5,253 nt of DNA from Pseudomonadota bacterium (lineage in GTDB: Bacteria > Pseudomonadota > Alphaproteobacteria > Rhodospirillales > Magnetospirillaceae). Under the pieces are notes generated by a model. That model was not told the origin of the DNA, made no database searches, and saw only the letters and a list, made by a program, of their open reading frames with translations. Both the position numbers and the translations under genes were made by a program. Below are positions 3,814-5,253 of the stretch, one piece after another (within the stretch, counting starts at the first letter, position 1; the number at the start of each line of letters is the position of its first letter). Where the stretch lies: NCBI GenBank assembly GCA_023437865.1, contig JAEZFE010000470.1:1-5253 (forward strand), written 5' to 3'.

Positions 3814-5193
3814 TCACACCTCCCACGGAGCGGGTTTGCGCACCTGCTCCCAGATCGGGTTGTTGATCATCAGGTCGATCTGGTTGACCATCTCGACCAT
3901 GCCGTCATAGGCGGCGAAGCCCACGTGGCGTTCCTGGTTGATATCCAGCCACGGCGTGCGGGCCTTCAGCGCCACGAATTGAGAGCGGCCGCCCGACAGC
4001 ATCATGTCGGCCTTGCCATCCCTGAACATGGCGTACATGTCTTTGGGCGTGATGGCGTCGGCCAGCTTGTCCTCGTTGCCGCCCAGGCGTTCGAGGGCGC
4101 GCTGCTTGTCGGCCTCGGTGGCCTTGCGTACCGAAGAGCCGACCACCTCCATGCCGACTTCCTGCAAGGCCTGGATCACCGACCAGCTTTTGACGCCGCC
4201 GGTGTAGAGCAGCACCTTGCGGCCGGCCAGGCGGGCCTTGTAGGGTTCCAGCCGGGCCCAGGCGCGGGCTTCCTCCTCGGCGATCAGCGCCTCGGTGCGG
4301 TCGACCAGCGCCGGATCGGCCCCCTGCGCCACGAGCATGCGGGCAATGTTGCGCAGGGCGTCCGAGGTGTCCGAGATGCCGTAAAACGACCCCTCGTAAT
4401 AGGGGATGTCCCACGTTTCCTTCATCTTGCGCGCCAGCGTGATGAGCGCCTGGCTGCACAGCACCATGTTGGCCTTGGCGGTATGGCTGGCGGCCACGTC
4501 GCGGTACCGGGCGTCGCCGGTGATTGAGCAGCGCAAACGGATGCCGAGACGGGCGAGCAGCGGGCGGAACTGGTCCAACTCGCCGGCCACGTTGTACTCG
4601 CCCAGAATGTTGATGTCGGTGGGACCCGCGTCGTCGGGCTCGACGGTGCCGATGACGTGCTCGAACAGCGCCTCGCCGCCCAGGCGGTTGCCCAGGTTCT
4701 TGGAGCCGACGAAGCCCGGGGCGTTGACCGGGACCACGGGGACGCCCAGGCGCTCCGTAGCGGCCTTGCATACCGCATCCACGTCGTCACCGATCAGGGC
4801 GCCGACGCAGGTTTGGTAGACGAACACCGCCGGTGGCTTGTGCTTGGCGATGGCCTGCTTGATGGCCTTGTAGAGCTTCTTCTCACCGCCATGGACGATG
4901 TCCAGGTTCTGCATGTCGGTGGTGAAACCCAGACGGTACAAATTGGAGCCCGTGCTCCATGAATTGCGGGTGTCCCAGGAATTGCCTTCGCAGGCGATGG
5001 GGCCGTGGACCAGATGGACCACGTCGGTGATCGGTTGCAAGGCGATCTTGGCGCCGTCGAAACAGCACCCGCCAGCAGCCGCACCGGGGGTCAGCGGCTT
5101 GCCGCAGCCCTTCTTGCGGTCCTTGTCCGACTTCGCCTGATTGGTGGCGCAGCCGGGCTCTTCGAATAGCTCGGCGATTTTGGCTTTGAGCAT
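3814..5193 (-). CDS. nifE: NifE, alpha-type subunit of the NifEN cofactor scaffold
   Basis: NifE is the alpha-type partner of NifN in the scaffold that converts the NifB cluster to FeMo-cofactor. The 459-residue protein shows the family landmarks in order: GAAAGGCCFDGAK with C43, HGPIACEGNSWD with C68, YQTCVGALIGDD with C129, LGEYNVAGE (about 197-205), ANMVLCSQAL with C246, the YEGSFYGI segment (about 269-276), and GRKVLLYTGGVKSWS in the C-terminal domain. C43, C68 and C129 correspond to the Azotobacter ligands C37, C62 and C124 of the inter-subunit [4Fe-4S] cluster. C246 matches the cysteine thought to hold the cofactor precursor. Cysteines at 15, 30 and 44 are extra. The ATG at 5191-5193 has GAGGAGG 10 nt upstream and lies about 25 nt from the transcription start predicted for the sigma-54 promoter at 5229-5244. 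It is the first gene of the run and overlaps its signals closely with nifN. Confidence 0.97.
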   Translation of the reverse strand: MLKAKIAELFEEPGCATNQAKSDKDRKKGCGKPLTPGAAAGGCCFDGAKIALQPITDVVHLVHGPIACEGNSWDTRNSWSTGSNLYRLGFTTDMQNLDIVHGGEKKLYKAIKQAIAKHKPPAVFVYQTCVGALIGDDVDAVCKAATERLGVPVVPVNAPGFVGSKNLGNRLGGEALFEHVIGTVEPDDAGPTDINILGEYNVAGELDQFRPLLARLGIRLRCSITGDARYRDVAASHTAKANMVLCSQALITLARKMKETWDIPYYEGSFYGISDTSDALRNIARMLVAQGADPALVDRTEALIAEEEARAWARLEPYKARLAGRKVLLYTGGVKSWSVIQALQEVGMEVVGSSVRKATEADKQRALERLGGNEDKLADAITPKDMYAMFRDGKADMMLSGGRSQFVALKARTPWLDINQERHVGFAAYDGMVEMVNQIDLMINNPIWEQVRKPAPWEV

Positions 5194-5203
5194 GGGTGGC
5201 GGC

Positions 5204-5210
5204 CCTCCTC
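5204..5210 (-). promoter_or_regulatory. Ribosome binding site of nifE
   Basis: The minus strand reads GAGGAGG, 10 nt upstream of the nifE ATG at 5193. Spacing is on the long side, but there is no better start nearby and the NifE N-terminus has the expected length. Confidence 0.65.
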
Positions 5211-5228
5211 ATTTCAAAAGAGGATGGA

Positions 5229-5244
5229 TGCAAGGATGGGGCCA
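5229..5244 (-). promoter_or_regulatory. Sigma-54 (-24/-12) promoter of the nifE operon
   Basis: The minus strand reads TGGCCCCATCCTTGCA. TGGC and TTGCA match the RpoN consensus, and the invariant GG (5243-5242) and GC (5231-5230) are exactly 10 nt apart. Transcription should start near 5218, about 25 nt before the nifE ATG. A NifA site would be expected roughly 60 to 130 nt further upstream, beyond the right edge, so that part cannot be checked here. Confidence 0.83.
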
Positions 5245-5253
5245 CACGTGGAC

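Noticed and set aside
3430..4527. Long plus-strand open frame (365 codons) across the nifN-nifE junction
   Set aside because: It lies antisense to two certain nif genes, matches no family I recognise, and is the sort of long shadow frame expected in GC-rich coding DNA.
4932..5067. Adjacent cysteines C43-C44 and extra N-terminal cysteines in NifE as a new cluster site
   Set aside because: C43 aligns with the normal ligand; the neighbouring residue varies in the family, and the extra cysteines do not form a recognisable motif.
5242..5251. CCAC-GT-GTGG short inverted repeat at the right edge as an operator
   Set aside because: Only 4-bp arms, overlapping the -24 element; too short to separate from chance.
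1..5253. Mobile elements, CRISPR arrays, tRNA or rRNA genes
   Set aside because: No transposase, terminal repeats, spaced repeat array or RNA gene signature is visible; nearly all bases are used by nif genes and their control regions.

Overview
This window is part of a molybdenum nitrogenase (nif) accessory cluster. Every recognisable gene is on the minus strand, so genes are read from high to low coordinates. In transcription order they are nifE, nifN, nifX, a NifX-associated DUF269 gene, fdxB (nif-specific 2[4Fe-4S] ferredoxin), nifQ, an A-type Fe-S carrier gene (iscA/hesB-like), and the first 36 codons of nifV, cut by the left edge. The GC-rich sequence, the gene order and the protein flavour suggest an alphaproteobacterial diazotroph, probably of the Rhodospirillales (Magnetospirillum/Azospirillum type). 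That placement is inference from gene content, not a database match.

Layout. The right edge (5194-5253) holds a good sigma-54 -24/-12 promoter and the nifE ribosome binding site. From 5193 down to 576 six genes are packed tightly: nifE and nifN are 1 nt apart, nifX to DUF269 4 nt, DUF269 to fdxB 25 nt, fdxB to nifQ 6 nt. The nifN-nifX junction is either a 49-nt gap with a GC-rich hairpin or a 29-nt overlap, depending on the nifX start. No terminator-like hairpin with a U-tract is visible inside this run, so one nifENX-DUF269-fdxB-nifQ transcript is likely. The 140-nt gap at 436-575 is regulatory. It contains a perfectly spaced NifA upstream activator sequence (TGT-N10-ACA), an IHF-like site, and a second sigma-54 promoter driving iscA-nifV.

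How the genes work together. NifE and NifN form the scaffold on which the NifB product becomes the FeMo-cofactor precursor. NifX carries cofactor precursors to and from NifEN. NifQ supplies molybdenum as a Mo-Fe-S cluster, NifV makes homocitrate, FdxB is a likely electron donor, and the IscA-like protein probably carries Fe-S clusters. Both transcription units appear to be under NifA/sigma-54 control, so cofactor assembly would be switched on with the nitrogenase structural genes, which lie outside the window.

Novelty. This is a well-known system and I see no undescribed one. The points worth a second look are local: a histidine-rich NifN tail built in part from a 15-bp tandem duplication, an apparently lengthened cysteine spacing in NifQ, a single in-frame stop between fdxB and nifQ, the ambiguous nifX start, and repeats in the iscA promoter region.
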